Source: Osedax frankpressi
Lineage: Eukaryota; Annelida; Polychaeta; Sabellida; Siboglinidae
NCBI GenBank assembly: GCA_964035775.1
Contig: OZ038318.1
Coordinates: 4,015,535-4,079,534 of the forward strand
DNA: 64,000 nucleotides
Reading direction: 5' to 3'
In this document: one piece after another, positions 49,386-62,082 of the stretch
Position numbering within the stretch: the first letter of the stretch is position 1
How the letters are laid out: each line of letters starts with the position of its first letter
Translations under genes and position numbers: made by a program
The notes under the pieces: generated by a model
What the model saw: the letters and a program-made list of their open reading frames with translations, nothing else
Told to the model about the DNA's origin: nothing
The model's database searches: none

Positions 49386-52090
49386 CTGCATGAAGAGAAG
49401 AAATTGATTTAGTCATTGGTATTTGTTAAAATGGGTAATTAAAAATGGCGTTAATGGTAATTGAAGGGCAGATATTGATTGAGCAAAGATGTATTAAAGA
49501 ATATATAATATATTATATCTATTATATATATATATATATATATAAATATATTATAGAAAAATAAATTGATGATAAAAATGATTGTATATTTAAATAACAT
49601 ACTTATTATGATTAAGTTATTCTATTTTATATTATTTTGTAAAGAGTAAATTGTAAATTGAATAAATTAAATAAATTAAATTTACTGTAAAATAGTATTT
49701 GAGTTATATTAAATATTATTTGCACAATATTAAATTAATATTAACTCAGGAATGTATTAATTTATATGCCAGCATAACAATAATAATGAACAATAATAAT
49801 ATATATATATCATATATCTTATAAAATATGTTTAAAAGAGTGAGTATAAGGTACAATTATGATTGGTAGAAATTTAGTTAAGTTGTTGTACATGATTAAA
49901 GAAAACAAAATAACATACCAATGAAAATGATCACTTTTAAAGAATCAAAAATAAACATTAAAATTCACATGAATCAGAAAATAACATAAGTTTATAATTT
50001 TCTATTTATATTTTTAAAACTATGGAATATTCACACAAAAAAAATAACTAATATTATACTATAAAGTTTAGATATATTTTGAAATAATCTCATATATTAA
50101 ATGTGTTTGGTTAGGATATAATTAATAATTCTAAATTATAAAAAATATATTATATCTAATATTCTTTTATATTTAATTTTATTTGTGTTCTATAATTAAT
50201 ATTTAGATATTTGCAAATAATTAATGCAATGGTAATTGCCAAAAACAAATTATTTCTATACATTGAATATATTTTAAAATTATATTTATTTCATTACTAC
50301 AATATGCAATATAGCTGAAGTTTTCAAAATTATTTAAGATCTTGAAATTATTATACAATTTATAATATAATATTAATATTAAGTCATTATAAATATATAT
50401 TACAATATTAATAACATAGAAATGCAATTACTTCTGATTATTAATTATATAATATGTCGTCTTATATGTCATCTATGGATATATACGGAATATTATGTTA
50501 TTCTATAATAAAAACCACAAAGCCTTGCATTTTTATTGGGTGGATCATTACTCTTATTACAAATTAATTAAGTATTATGTAATACTTTTACTTTTAGTTT
50601 CTATTTATATACGCGCTTATATATATATATGATTCGATAATATAGCCTACATCGTTACACGTATAGCAAAAACAAATATAATTTGTAATTTAATATTTTC
50701 CACGTACGATAAATAGACAGAAAAAACTCGACGTGTTACCTAATATGATATAAAACTCACATATATTAAGTGCTGGTAAAAGAGAACACATGAATATGTA
50801 AACATTTTTTTTATTCTTTCCATAAATATTCACTATCAGTGGAAGGACAAAGTTTAAATTCTGCTTATGTAACTTTTCACTAGATACCTTATTATATATA
50901 CACACACGTATCTCATTCATTTAGAGGCTATAATATTGCAAAGTAAATATGACAATTATAATGATATTACTAAATTATATCATTTTTATCATTATTATGT
51001 GATATTTTAATTGTACACCTTCGGTTATTACTAATATTACTTATATAACAACTATTATTAATAATATTTTATAAATTTAAATAATTATTAGGAATTTTCA
51101 CTTCAAAATATGCATAGCTCAAATATTTACCATGTAATTACAATAGAAAGACAAAAACATTTATATATATATATATATATATATATAACATATACTTGAT
51201 TTAATAGTATCAATAAAACAGTTTTTAAAAATTATAAAATATTTTCCCCCGAAAATAAAATTATTGTCACAAATAATTAATATGTTTAATTAATAAATAC
51301 CAAGATTCTTATTGTAATCTTTATATATTTATACATCAAAGAATCGAATAATTATTTATTTAAATATAAGTTTATGGGAACAGAAGAATACAAATTACAA
51401 TTATATTATAAACAATGATAATAATATTTATATATATAGTCTTTGGTAGATAATTGCAAGTAAAATGAAATCGTAGTATACATATTTATTATAAATAAAT
51501 AATAAATGACAATCTTATATTAAATACACAATATGTATGTAATGCATAGTAGTGCTGGTCCAGGTTCCTAGTAATCCAGGTACCTAGTTAAAACCAAATC
51601 ACACAGTTGTGTAGTAAGAACCCAACTCCATAGCTACGTTCTCTCTACCATTAAACACCACCTAGTCTCTGTCAATGGTCAGTGTACGTTTTACAATATA
51701 CACTGCACGTTAGACGGTGTACGATATACACTGTATATACACTGTATATTATACAGTATATAATGTACAATCTATGATGTACATGTACTTTTATAACATT
51801 TATAATGATTATAATGATTATTATAACTTTTATAATGATTTTTGATAGTATATATTTGAAACTACACGAATACTTCACATTGTACACCAGAAAAGGATGC
51901 TTCGTTAATATATGATACACAGTCTACCTAGTGGAGTCTGGGATCACTAGACAGCAGTAGTGGTAGGGAAGTAGTGGCGATGAGATTATGGTCGAGAGTA
52001 CCTAGATGCATTACTATCCATCTTATCGGCTAATTATAATGTTGGATGTTATTGCAGTCGAACCCTACTTTGAATCAAATAAGTGTTACT
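49386..52090. other. Sestrin intron 1, distal part
   Basis: AT-rich with short (TA)n runs (about 49527 and 51165). GTAC-type palindromic sequence recurs at 51685-51780. No exon or RNA gene recognised. Confidence 0.45.
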
Positions 52091-52094
52091 ATAT

Positions 52095-53055
52095 ATCATC
52101 CTTACTTTAGCTATATGAGTTTTACTATAGTTAAACCCTACTTTAGTTAGGTGAGTTGTTAATACAGTTAAACCCTACTTTAGTTAAGTAAGGTGTTAAT
52201 ACAGTTAAACCCTACTTTAGTTAAGTGAGGTGTTAATACAGTTAAACCCTACTTTAGTTAGGTGAGTTGTTAATACAGTTAAACCCTACTTTAGTTAAGT
52301 GAGTTGTTAACGCAGTTAAACCCTACTTTAGTTAAGTGAGGTGTTAATACAGTTAAACCCTACTTTAGTTAAGTGAGTTGTTAATACAATTAAACCCTAC
52401 TTTAGTTAAGTGAGGTGTTAATACAGTTAAACCCTACTTTAGTTAAGTGACGTGTTAATACAGTTAAACCCTACTTTAGTTAAGTGAGTTGTTAATACAG
52501 TTAAACCCTACTTTAGTTAAGTGAGGTGTTAATACAGTTAAACCCTACTTTAGTTAGGTGAGTTGTTAATACAGTTAAACCCTACTTTAGTTAAGTGAGT
52601 TGTTAACGCAGTTAAACCCTACTTTAGTTAAGTGAGGTGTTAATACAGTTAAACCCTACTTTAGTTAAGTGAGTTGTTAATACAATTAAACCCTACTTTA
52701 GTTAAGTGAGGTGTTAATACAGTTAAACCCTACTTTAGTTAAGTGACGTGTTAATACAGTTAAACCCTACTTTAGTTAAGTGAGTTGTTAATACAGTTAA
52801 ACCCTACTTTAGTTAAGTGAGTTGTTAATACAGTTAAACGCTACTTTAGTTAAGTGACGTGTTAATAAAGTTAAACCCTACTTTAGTTAAGTAAGGTGTT
52901 AATACAGTTAAACCCTACTTTAGTTAAGTAAGGTGTTAACACAGTTAAACCCTACTTTAGTTAAGTAAGGTGTTAATACAGTTAAACCCTACTTTAGTTA
53001 AGTGAGGTGTTAATGTAATCAAACCCTACTTTAGTTAAGTAAGGTGTTAATACAA
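52095..53055. repeat. 37-bp minisatellite with 296-bp higher-order repeat
   Basis: About 26 copies of a 37-bp unit: GTTAATACAGTTAAACCCTA followed by CTTTAGTTAAGTGAGGT. Marker variants (GTTAACGCAG at 52306 and 52602, ACAATTAAAC, GTGACGTG) recur 296 bp apart, that is eight units, so part of the array was duplicated as a block. In sestrin intron 1. Confidence 0.95.
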
Positions 53056-53347
53056 TTGATATCAGCGCATCTATTTTGCTATATAATGCATCTTACTCTC
53101 TACATATACACATACGAGTACAGTGTACGCAAATAGTACCGTACACTAAACCGTAGTCGTACGGTTTACATTGATCGTGTTTCGTAAGTGAAAACGTTAT
53201 AAAGCAAATTCTATCGGTCAAGCAAAGTCGACCACGAAATCATATATCATACATAGATAGTTGAGATCAACTATCTATATATCATACACTCACAAATTGG
53301 AGGTACATATATACATATAAGTGCAGTAAGTTTTATATATATATATA

Positions 53348-53387
<40 letters not shown>

Positions 53388-54464
53388 TATATATATACAC
53401 ATATATATATATATATATATGCACATATATATATATATATATGCATATATATATACACATGCAAATAGGCGAGTTCTAAATAAGTAGGCTACATTATACA
53501 AATCATTTCAACGAGCGAGCTTCCAATAATAACCGTTATATAGTTTTAACGTATAATATACATACATATATATATATCACACTAATAAATTACACCATAA
53601 TTGTGTATACACAATTAATATTTTCTATTTTACATGTTGGTTATTATTATCGTCTATTATATAATACGTATACGTTGCGTACATCATTTGTTATACTATC
53701 CTATACCCGTTGGCACATATATATTTAGGTCATATGTTCACCTATATATTTCGTGGCTGAAAACAATATAGGTCATTTCTATTTGGTAACTTTTTATATT
53801 GGAAATATGTATATTATACTCGTATTGTAAACATTTGATATTGTATTTATAAGAGGCATTCTATCGGACATTTATAAGGCAACTTGGTAAAGTAGGCCAC
53901 TACACGTCTATCTAACGCACAGGCGTATAGCGAGTACGCTCCTACGACCACTGTACAATGAACCTGCACTGTACGTTATGTGTATGCGTGTGTTCACAAT
54001 CTATAACGTAATATAGGTGCGTCAAAACTTGGCTATGCGGATAATGCTGATCATATCACGCCGATTGCGTAGAGTAACGATGTTATTTTTATCTCGAAAT
54101 TACCTTCCATCCGTTATCTATTCTAGTATATCGTTATAAAGCATTTTAGAAATGGTGATCCGATTATCTAGCAATTGGCAATTTCACCTGTTCCCGGCAA
54201 TAACCCAGGCTCAATATAATCAATGATGATAACGCATCATACATTGGTTCGTATGTGTGTGTGGTATTCGAAACGCTATATCTGATGCATATGAACAGCG
54301 ATTAAAGTGCTATTTTCTAATGGTATAGATATTTGTCTTATGGGTGAGCCTAGCGGTGATACACGCGCAGGACGAACAATAGTCACGGCTGCCTCGATCT
54401 AGGTACTATAACGATAGACGAGCGGCGCGCAAGCCTATAACATACAAGTGAATTGTGTACGTAC
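53056..54464. other. Sestrin intron 1, promoter-proximal part
   Basis: Contains an interrupted (TA)n with GCATA and CACATA inserts at 53333-53460. Several CpG-containing stretches lie at 53880-54460. No exon seen. Confidence 0.45.
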
Positions 54465-54467
54465 CAT
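54465..54467 (-). CDS. SESN: Sestrin candidate first coding exon (ATG only)
   Basis: Minus strand: CTCAGCTATG|GTACGTAC. The ATG is followed at once by a good splice donor, phase 0, which joins exactly to the phase-0 micro-exon at 49385 to give MVIPMDKETRVE. The 5' untranslated part would extend upstream (higher coordinates) through the CpG-rich promoter segment. Start exons coding only Met are known in animals. The support is splice phase and promoter-like context, not homology; the alternative is initiation at the Met in the micro-exon. Confidence 0.45.
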
Positions 54468-54700
54468 AGCTGAGTGGGATTTGCAAATAACGACCGGTCT
54501 CTTTCTCTAGCGAACGCACAGCTGATCAAGCCCAACGTGCACACGCCGCCCACAGTTCCGACGCCACGCCCAACAATCGCGCGTTAGTCGGGCAAAGATG
54601 CGAGCCCTCCGCTGACGTGGTGTCGGGCTAAAAATAGCCACCAATCGGTGTGGACGACGCCGTCTTGAGTGACATAAATAGGTCTCTCATCCTATTCTCG
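54468..54700 (-). promoter_or_regulatory. Likely sestrin promoter
   Basis: CpG-rich island in AT-rich DNA just upstream of the ATG exon. In sense order it holds an inverted CCAAT box (CCAAT on plus strand, 54641-54645), CTATTTTTAG (54628-54637; a MEF2 consensus that could also act as a TATA-like element), TGACGTGG on the plus strand (54613-54620; the ATF6/XBP1 stress element core), and a palindromic octamer-like ATTTGCAAAT (54479-54488). Placement fits a start site near 54600. Stress-responsive promoters are usual for sestrins. Confidence 0.5.
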
Positions 54701-55369
54701 CCGATAGTGTGAGTAGGACAAAGAAAACTTAGCGATAGCCAAACAGAGGGTCCCACTAGCTTATCTCATACCTCCTCCCGAGTGTAATCACCGTCCTCTG
54801 CAATAGGCTAGTTACGTAATGTCACAACGCTGTTTCTTTATTCACCTTCGGTAATCGCACTACATATCGACACTATTATAATATTAGATAACTATATAGT
54901 TCATAATCCCTAATATTCTATATTATTCCCCTATCGCCAAAACACGTTATTTCACTATTTGATATCTTTAAAACATCTTTTTAAGACAAAATTGATAATC
55001 TCCTGTAAATACACTCTTATATGATATCAATTATATATACGATTCTCATTGGCTAAATAGTACTATACGATATCTTAATCATCAAATAATATACAGGATG
55101 TAAACGGTTATATTACCAACATTATTAATGCCATTAATGTCATCTAAACTATCTAAAAGATATGAATATCGAATACACGAGTCGAGTAGACGTTTGTGGA
55201 TATAAATAAGAGTACGCGTATGTATTTTAACCCCGAATTCGTGTCTCTATACACTTTATCCGCATAGCTACTATTCCTAGGTTAATACGACGGCCAACGG
55301 TGTTTATAAAAAAAAAGAGTTGATACATCCAGGCCCGTCTATCCGGGCACGCCGCTAGAGTCGATTACA

Positions 55370-55560
55370 GCGTATCTCGTATATCATGCAACTTCGGCGT
55401 CGCTGCTTCCACCACTCGCCAGGGGTTGTTTTTGTATTTACCTCTACGCCATCGACGGTCGCCCAAAACTTCTATACCCGTATGCGAGCCGTTCGAACGG
55501 CCTATACGGTTATATTGTATATATCGCCACGGTGCACCTAACTAGAAAGCAATTATAGCG
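55370..55560 (-). other. CpG-rich open stretch, unassigned
   Basis: Minus strand: between TTTCTAG (acceptor-like) and AGAG|GTAAAT (donor-like) the frame reads RIGRSNGSHTGIEVLGDRRW, and it stays open to a stop about 40 codons later. It resembles no family I know and has no phase partner that I can identify. It could be an untranslated exon, a regulatory CpG patch or chance. Confidence 0.2.
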
Positions 55561-55709
55561 GGCGTAGTATATAACTGGATGCCTCGATATATTCCCGTTA
55601 TACATATATCGGTGATAAATCAATAGAGAACGTCCGAGAGCAGAGGATATTTAACTATGCCGTTTTATCGCGTTTATAACTGAATCTGAATCATAAACAG
55701 AAAAATTGA

Positions 55710-55715
55710 TTTATT
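55710..55715 (-). terminator. Poly(A) signal of the upstream small gene
   Basis: AATAAA on the minus strand about 155 bases after the stop codon at 55870, the first such hexamer at a sensible distance. Confidence 0.45.
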
Positions 55716-55869
55716 TTATATGGCCTCAATGAAAATCACAAAAGTATGTTTCGTTATTTCATTGTTTATCGCCGAATTCCCGGTAATCGGAACGAGATTC
55801 GTTGACACCGGTCAGCGGGATGCATAAGACATTTCGTGTAGTGTCGCGCGCTTGACCGCGAACCAATAT

Positions 55870-55954
55870 TCAGGACAGGAACGCCCTGGCCATGGCTTCG
55901 ACGTCTTCTATATTGTCGATGTCAAATTTCGGTTTCTTTGCGGACCCGGGAATG
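55870..55954 (-). CDS. Unrecognised small gene, terminal exon
   Basis: Minus strand, 85 nt. Acceptor CTACGAACAG; C completes a split codon, then IPGSAKKPKFDIDNIEDVEA and MARAFLS, stop TGA. Strongly protein-like: basic KKPK then an acidic amphipathic segment with a hydrophobic end. It is an obvious GC-rich coding island. Family not recognised. It lies about 1.2 kb before the sestrin promoter on the same strand, so it ends an upstream gene. In phase with the exon ending at 59091. Confidence 0.6.
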
Positions 55955-58900
55955 CTGTTCGTAGTGGGGATAGGGTTAATAATACGTTAATAATACGTTA
56001 TAATACACACGGTGTTGCCTAACATACCCTAACATATATGTGATCTGGAGTACTATATATATATATATATATCATCGTAACAATGGAACAGTTTTTCCCA
56101 TGCATATGCGACCTAGTATGTATTATATTAGTAACATAGTTACTTTGTATTTAGTCTGTAGGCTACTAGAGTTGGTATTTTTAATTCTAGTGACGTTTAT
56201 ATCTAAAGAAAGATAATATTAGATTTTTTAAAGACATTTTAAAGCTAACATTAAAAAATGTTGTGTTAATTTTTTTTTAATATATTCAATATTCTAATGA
56301 TAGAATTATTTATCGATAGAATAAATTTATGCGCTGTGATGAGATTCCCTAAAATAACGTAATAAACAATTATACTTGTAAACTATTTATAACACGTCAC
56401 CATTTTTTGATTATTATAATTGTTAGACGAGCAATGAACTAATTGAAATTTATTTAAGAATGCAAAGATGGCTATATACATCATGGGTAATTAATTGTTT
56501 AATTAAAAATAAATCAAATATAAATAAATATGTTTTCCGATTCAATAAATAGAAATTTATAAATGAAATAAAACATAGTTGTTTATTTTATCGTTAAGTA
56601 CCTAATAAGAACACAAACAATTAGCTTAATAATTCTTGAATAGATAATATTGTACTACAAATACATATAACACGAATACTCTATATATAATGAAGCCCAT
56701 ATACATAACTTATAATCTAAATATATTAAATATTTATATCAAGAGATCAATAGAATATTACTTTAAAAAATCTATACTTTTTGAATAATATATTTGTTCT
56801 AAAAATGTGAATTTATTGATAAAATGGATAAAATATGAATTACCACTGAATCTACAATTCTACTGATAGATCTTGGTGCCAAATATAACTTTAAATAGTA
56901 AACCATTGATATAATTCTTTGTATGGTAAATTGTAATATCCACAGATTAGTATAATTATTTATTAATATTATTTATTACATATACACATATATATATAAG
57001 AATAAATATTTAATACATACAACTTTAATTAAGTACTCTATAAATAGATTTAATCTTTAGGATAATTAAGCTGGACACAACAAAAGTACATTGTATGATG
57101 TAAGATGTTCAAATTAGAATTTCTTAGATCTTGTATTCAAATAACTCATATAACTAAATATTTATAGAACTAATTACAAGCAGATTATTTTAGTAGGAAA
57201 CAAACTTCACAAGTATATGTATATATATTATTGTTAAGAAATTTCATTCTAATAAATATGTAATATTTACATAAATAATATTATTATAAATGAGTCAGAT
57301 TAAAATAAAATATGTAATATTTATATTCAAAATTTAATTCTCAAAACTTTGATTTTATTTATTATGCTAATGAAATGCCAATCAAAAAGCTTAAAATAAA
57401 TAAATAATTATTATCAAATATGCATATGACAAAATATTTGTGTAATATATATTTTTAAAAATAATTTAAATTAAAAAATAAATGATTTAATACCATAAGG
57501 AATTTTCTTATAACCCACATATTTTATTATTTTCACAAAACAGTTATAAACATAAAATCAATAAATATTAGTAATGAAAATGATTTAATACATTTAACTA
57601 TGTAAAAAATAAAATAACCTTGATTATTTACTGGGTGGATTGGAAAATGGATTTAAAAAAAAAATTTTCTCACATTTTTAGTTTAACATAGATAGGACAT
57701 TTTAACATTGAGTAGATAGGATATTTTAACATTGAGTAGATAGGATATTCTAACATTGGCTAGATAAGACATTTTAACATTTAGTAGATATGACATTTTA
57801 ACATGGGCTAGATAGGACATTTTAACATTGAGTAGATAGGAAAAATGTTTAACAAGTTTTTTTTTATATAGAAATAATTTTCTTATATACAATATTTAAA
57901 TGTCATTAAATAAACTAAATACTATATAATATTTTTTTAATAATTCAATATTTCTACCATCTAGAAGTAGAAGTCTAGATCTAGAAGTATATTTCTAGGA
58001 ATAGATTTTTAAAATTAATAAAAAAATATAAAACCAAATAAACAATATCTATGTTATATTATATGTATCATATAACTAGTATATGTATTATATACATATA
58101 TAGTAGAATATAAAAAAATAAATAAATTATTAACAAATCTATTATAATCTTTATTAATTTCTTGGTGATCTTTTTGAGGTCAACCAAAATTATTGAATTT
58201 TTTTTTAATAAAATTTAAAAAAAATGTAATTAATTTTTTCTAAAATATCATAATATATAGAATCTAATAATAATGAATTTTTGTAAGATTTCAATAAACA
58301 AATTGACAAATTGAACGTAAAACAAAAATATAATAATAAAAGAGATTGTATCTAAGAATTAAATTGTAACAAAGAATTGTAACAGAGATTGTAACAAAGA
58401 ATTAAAAATCAAATTTAAATTGACATTTTGTGTCGAATTTAGATATAGATATAGATATTCTAGAATTACGATCATCTGGACTTACAAACATCTTTATAGT
58501 TTGCGACCCCAAACAGATGACACGGATATGACACGGATATGACACGGATATGACACGGATATGACACGGATATGCAATAAAGGAGACTGGCCACACTTCA
58601 TAATTTCATCAATTTCCATGTGTGAAGTCAGTATAGATTACATGCCATATCTTTGTTTTCCACCTACGTATTGTATTTCTATCAATAGCTCTCGATTTAT
58701 TGTTGATAAGGATAATTCCTTCTTCATATTGAGCATTGCCGTGGTTGATTTTCCTGGTACACCAAAACGAATCATTTTGCTTGCTGTCTATCTTCAATTG
58801 CACTTTTAAAATGATGGATAAATTGTTATAATAAAATGTATAATTAGAATAAAAATCTCAAATGTTCCACCCTTAAATAAAATGAGCTCTTTGATATAAT

Positions 58901-59090
58901 GTTTATGACAATAAACAACAACATTGTTTGTTTGCTAATTGTTTAACAAACAAATGAACTATTGTGTTATTAAATAATATTGGCGTAGATGAATACTAAT
59001 GTAATGTAATTGAAATACATTTGTGATTACTTAACACTAAGTAGTATTGTACTATATATTTATAATAAATTATTGTTATTATACTCACAC
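55955..59090. other. Intron of the small gene, AT-rich
   Basis: AT-rich. Contains a MITE-like end near 57605-57640 (ACCTTGATTATTTACTGGG), a 24-bp repeat with six copies (AACATTGAGTAGATAGGATA plus TTTT) at about 57690-57838, and an 11-bp repeat GACACGGATAT with five to six copies at 58513-58575. An open frame at 58603-58812 is listed separately. Confidence 0.55.
58603..58812 (-). other. Unassigned protein-like open frame
   Basis: Minus-strand frame of about 68 codons including KIDSKQNDSFWCTRKINHGN and KSRAIDRNTIRRWKTKIWHV, ended by two adjacent TGA stops. Less AT-rich than its surroundings. It might be a relic of a DNA transposon transposase (the I-D...F..RK.N.G spacing vaguely recalls ISXO2/Merlin types) or an exon of another gene. 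I cannot name it. Confidence 0.2.
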
Positions 59091-59207
59091 ATGAGAGATA
59101 GAAGGAATTCTGGTTCAAAATCAGATGATAAAACTGATTCTCCTTCACTTGTATGGTCATAAGTCTCTTCTATGTAAACATTTTCGTGTAGTGGAGACGG
59201 AAGGGGA
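59091..59207 (-). CDS. Unrecognised small gene, middle exon
   Basis: Minus strand, 117 nt. Acceptor ATTTCTTAG; T completes a split codon, then PLPSPLHENVYIEETYDHTS and EGESVLSSDFEPEFLLSL, ending AT before GTGTGAGT. Two donors overlap here: GTGTGA (exon end 59091) gives phase 2 and fits the exon at 55954; GTGAGT (exon end 59089) is stronger but leaves phase 1 and would need another exon. The product is acidic, Ser/Glu-rich and clearly coding in look. No family recognised. Confidence 0.55.
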
Positions 59208-59723
59208 CTAAGAAATACTATTAACAAATGAAATCATTACAACGATGGGAATTACTTGCAAAGTACTTAGTTATATTATGATTATCTTTATTACTGGATT
59301 AGTGAGTTATCATTTTTAGATAAATACGTATTACTAAGTTAAAAAGTAAACCATAATAACTTTTCATAGTCGAATGTATTACTTGTACCAGAATGATGTA
59401 ATATTCGACTTTGTATGGTGGTTTTCGATTGGCTAGGATCGATTATAACGTGATTCTATTCCTACGTTGGTCAGGTTGGAATTCTGTTTCAGCAGTTGGT
59501 TTATGTAGCAAACGATCTCATTTACAATTTGCTTTGCATTTCATGAGCAAATGTGAAATAACTTTTCAAACTTTAATTTATGGTCCATTATCTTATTTGA
59601 TAAACTTTCTTTATTTATGTATTTCTTTAAGGTTGAAGTTTCATAGATAAACCTTTTTAATTTTACGATAATACTAAGTCTTTTTATTATTGGCAGTGAG
59701 GATGTTTCCTATATGTTTTTCAC

Positions 59724-59882
59724 GAAATCAGCTGTATCAGCGATCGCTTTAGATTTGTCTTCTATAATAATGGATACAAAGTGTTTGGATACACTTCTTA
59801 ATGTTGGCAATTTATTTCTATTCGTAGAAGTTGAACTACGTAATGTTTTAAAAATTGATAAATCTCGTAGCTTCATTTTAAT
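59724..59882 (-). CDS. Candidate exon, unassigned
   Basis: Minus strand, preceded by a strong acceptor (CATTTTACTGTTAACAG). Reads IKMKLRDLSIFKTLRSSTST, NRNKLPTLRSVSKHFVSIII, EDKSKAIADTADF, then a possible donor GTGAAA, or a stop four codons later. Basic and helical in look. Its phase (0) does not match the small gene's exons around it, so it may be an alternative exon, a separate gene, or a transposon relic. No family recognised. Confidence 0.3.
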
Positions 59883-60299
59883 CTGTTAACAGTAAAATGA
59901 AGTATTTTAACATTTGCGAATTTGCAATTCAATTTTATAGAATTAAATTTTCATTTCTGTTATTAAAATACTTTTGTTCATCATTATTAAAGCATTTCAA
60001 ATCAACTTTTCCGAGTATTGTATTTTATTATATAATATCTTTATATTATTTGATGTGAACAATTGTATTGACCCTACTGGCCAGTCATTACGAAATGAAA
60101 ATAAAATGGACTTGTATATCATATAAATAATTATTTTCATATCATCGATGTTACAAGCATTATATATGTATATTGCATCTACATGCAATTATATGTTATA
60201 ATGACATTAAAAATACATTGCATAACACTAGTTCTTAGGAAGTAATGATGTAATATAATAGGGTCAGTGAACAAAAAAAACCGGTGTCAATAAATGTAC

Positions 60300-60381
60300 T
60301 AATACAATGTATACATATTAGCAAAACAATATAAATACATATATTCAGTCCATATTAGTATTATACTCATACACATACACA

Positions 60382-60425
<44 letters not shown>

Positions 60426-62062
60426 CATGTGGGTCTATAGGTTTTAATATATATTATGTTGACTACAAAAATATTAGTTATAATAATAGTAGCTATTGAA
60501 ATATGTAGTAATTCAGTTATTGCAATTGTAGTATATATAAATATGATCATTTTACATTATTTAAATATATCTCTTACTAAATATGTGTATAGTAATTTGT
60601 TATTAATGAGTTAAATATGCTTTGAAATATTTACTAAATTGCTCTATAAGATGCTATATTCAACTAATTGAGATTCAAAGTTGGTTAAATGCATTATGGG
60701 TAATTCATTATGTTAATTTAAAATAAATCAAATAAATAAGTATTTTTGAATTAAATAAGAATTATAAATGATAAACAAATTGTCGTTTAGGGATGCATAT
60801 ATATATATATATATGTCATGAATAAATAATCTTGAATAAATAATAGTGTAATGATTTACTACATATATGTATGAAACATATAATAGATAGTTTATCATTA
60901 TAATGATATATATGCAAAAGTAAAACATTGATGCAATTTAACTCCGATATCATCCATAAACTTAGCGTATAGATTTAGATATATGCATCTTCGAAAAATA
61001 GTACAACCATTAGCATCTTATTTGAAACTATGATTTACACCAATTTTTTTTAAGAGCTAAGTATAAAAAAGAATAGAACCTAAATTAACATAATTTTAAT
61101 AATTTATATTATACGTTCTAATTTATTATTTAATGCATACCGATTACTGCTTTACAATACCGCTTTACCGCTTTACAATACCGCTTACCAGTTACAAATT
61201 AATAATGGTGTCAATTTAATATCTATTAAATGATAACTAATTATACAAAAATTAATATAAATTTAAAGTAAAATATATTTTTAATAAAATAAAATTGAAA
61301 TAAAATAATATTTGTTTGTTATTTAAATATTACAAGATTATAGACATACTTAATCAATAGGTAATAATCGAATTAATCAATTAATAAAATATCCAATTTG
61401 ATCATTTTGTGAATAAACACTATTTTTTCATTTGAGGGTAACTCTGGTTTATAATTTCTGTTTCAATTTCCTTTCATGGGTTCATTAGTAAATATATAAT
61501 TTATAAATTGTTGATTCTCTTAAAACATTGATGTATATAATAAGTTTTATTCTAAATATTCGGAGTATTTCTCAGTTATTATTAATGGGCAGATTCAATA
61601 TTAACAACATGTTGTAATTTATTAGTTGCAGTTTTTATTATAACAGGAGAAAGTTGAGTTTTACAGTTAAAAAAAAGAGTGAGGTATTTATATTGCCAAT
61701 TAATTTATATTTTGATAATTCTATGTTTAAATTCAGTTAAATAAATAATGAAATTGTATCTATACAAAATAGTATCTCTAAAAATATTTTACATAGTGTT
61801 TTAATTTTATTTGTTATTAGATATTCCATAAATAATTGGTAAATGCTTTCTTTTTATTGTTATACAAAATCGTTTTAATTGGATACATATTTGTATGATT
61901 TTAAATTACTAAAATAATAAATTAATAAAAGTGTGATGTTAATTTAGTCAAATGAGTAATATCAATTTATATATTGTATGTTAAAAATAGAATTATTTAA
62001 TTCGGTGAACATTTCTTTTATGTGCCAATGTTATTGTGACAAGTTTACATATAAACACTTAC
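60300..62062. other. Intron 1 of the small gene, AT-rich
   Basis: AT-rich sequence with (CA)n/(TA)n at 60380-60425 and TACCGCTTTACAA repeated about three times near 61150-61190. Nothing else recognised. Confidence 0.5.
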
Positions 62063-62082
62063 ATTGTGTTAAACGCCGTCAT
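62063..62082 (-). CDS. Unrecognised small gene, candidate first coding exon
   Basis: Minus strand: ATG ACG GCG TTT AAC ACA AT before a perfect donor GTAAGT. Six codons (MTAFNT) plus two bases; with T from the exon at 59207 the next residue is Ile. The ATG lies at the edge of a CpG-rich patch (62090-62530) that contains an inverted CCAAT (ATTGG on the minus strand near 62100), fitting a promoter. With the exons at 59207-59091 and 55954-55870 the predicted protein has about 73 residues. Confidence 0.45.

Noticed and set aside
50515-50545. TTTATTGGGTGGATC as another MITE end
   Set aside because: Only about ten bases match and no partner end was found.
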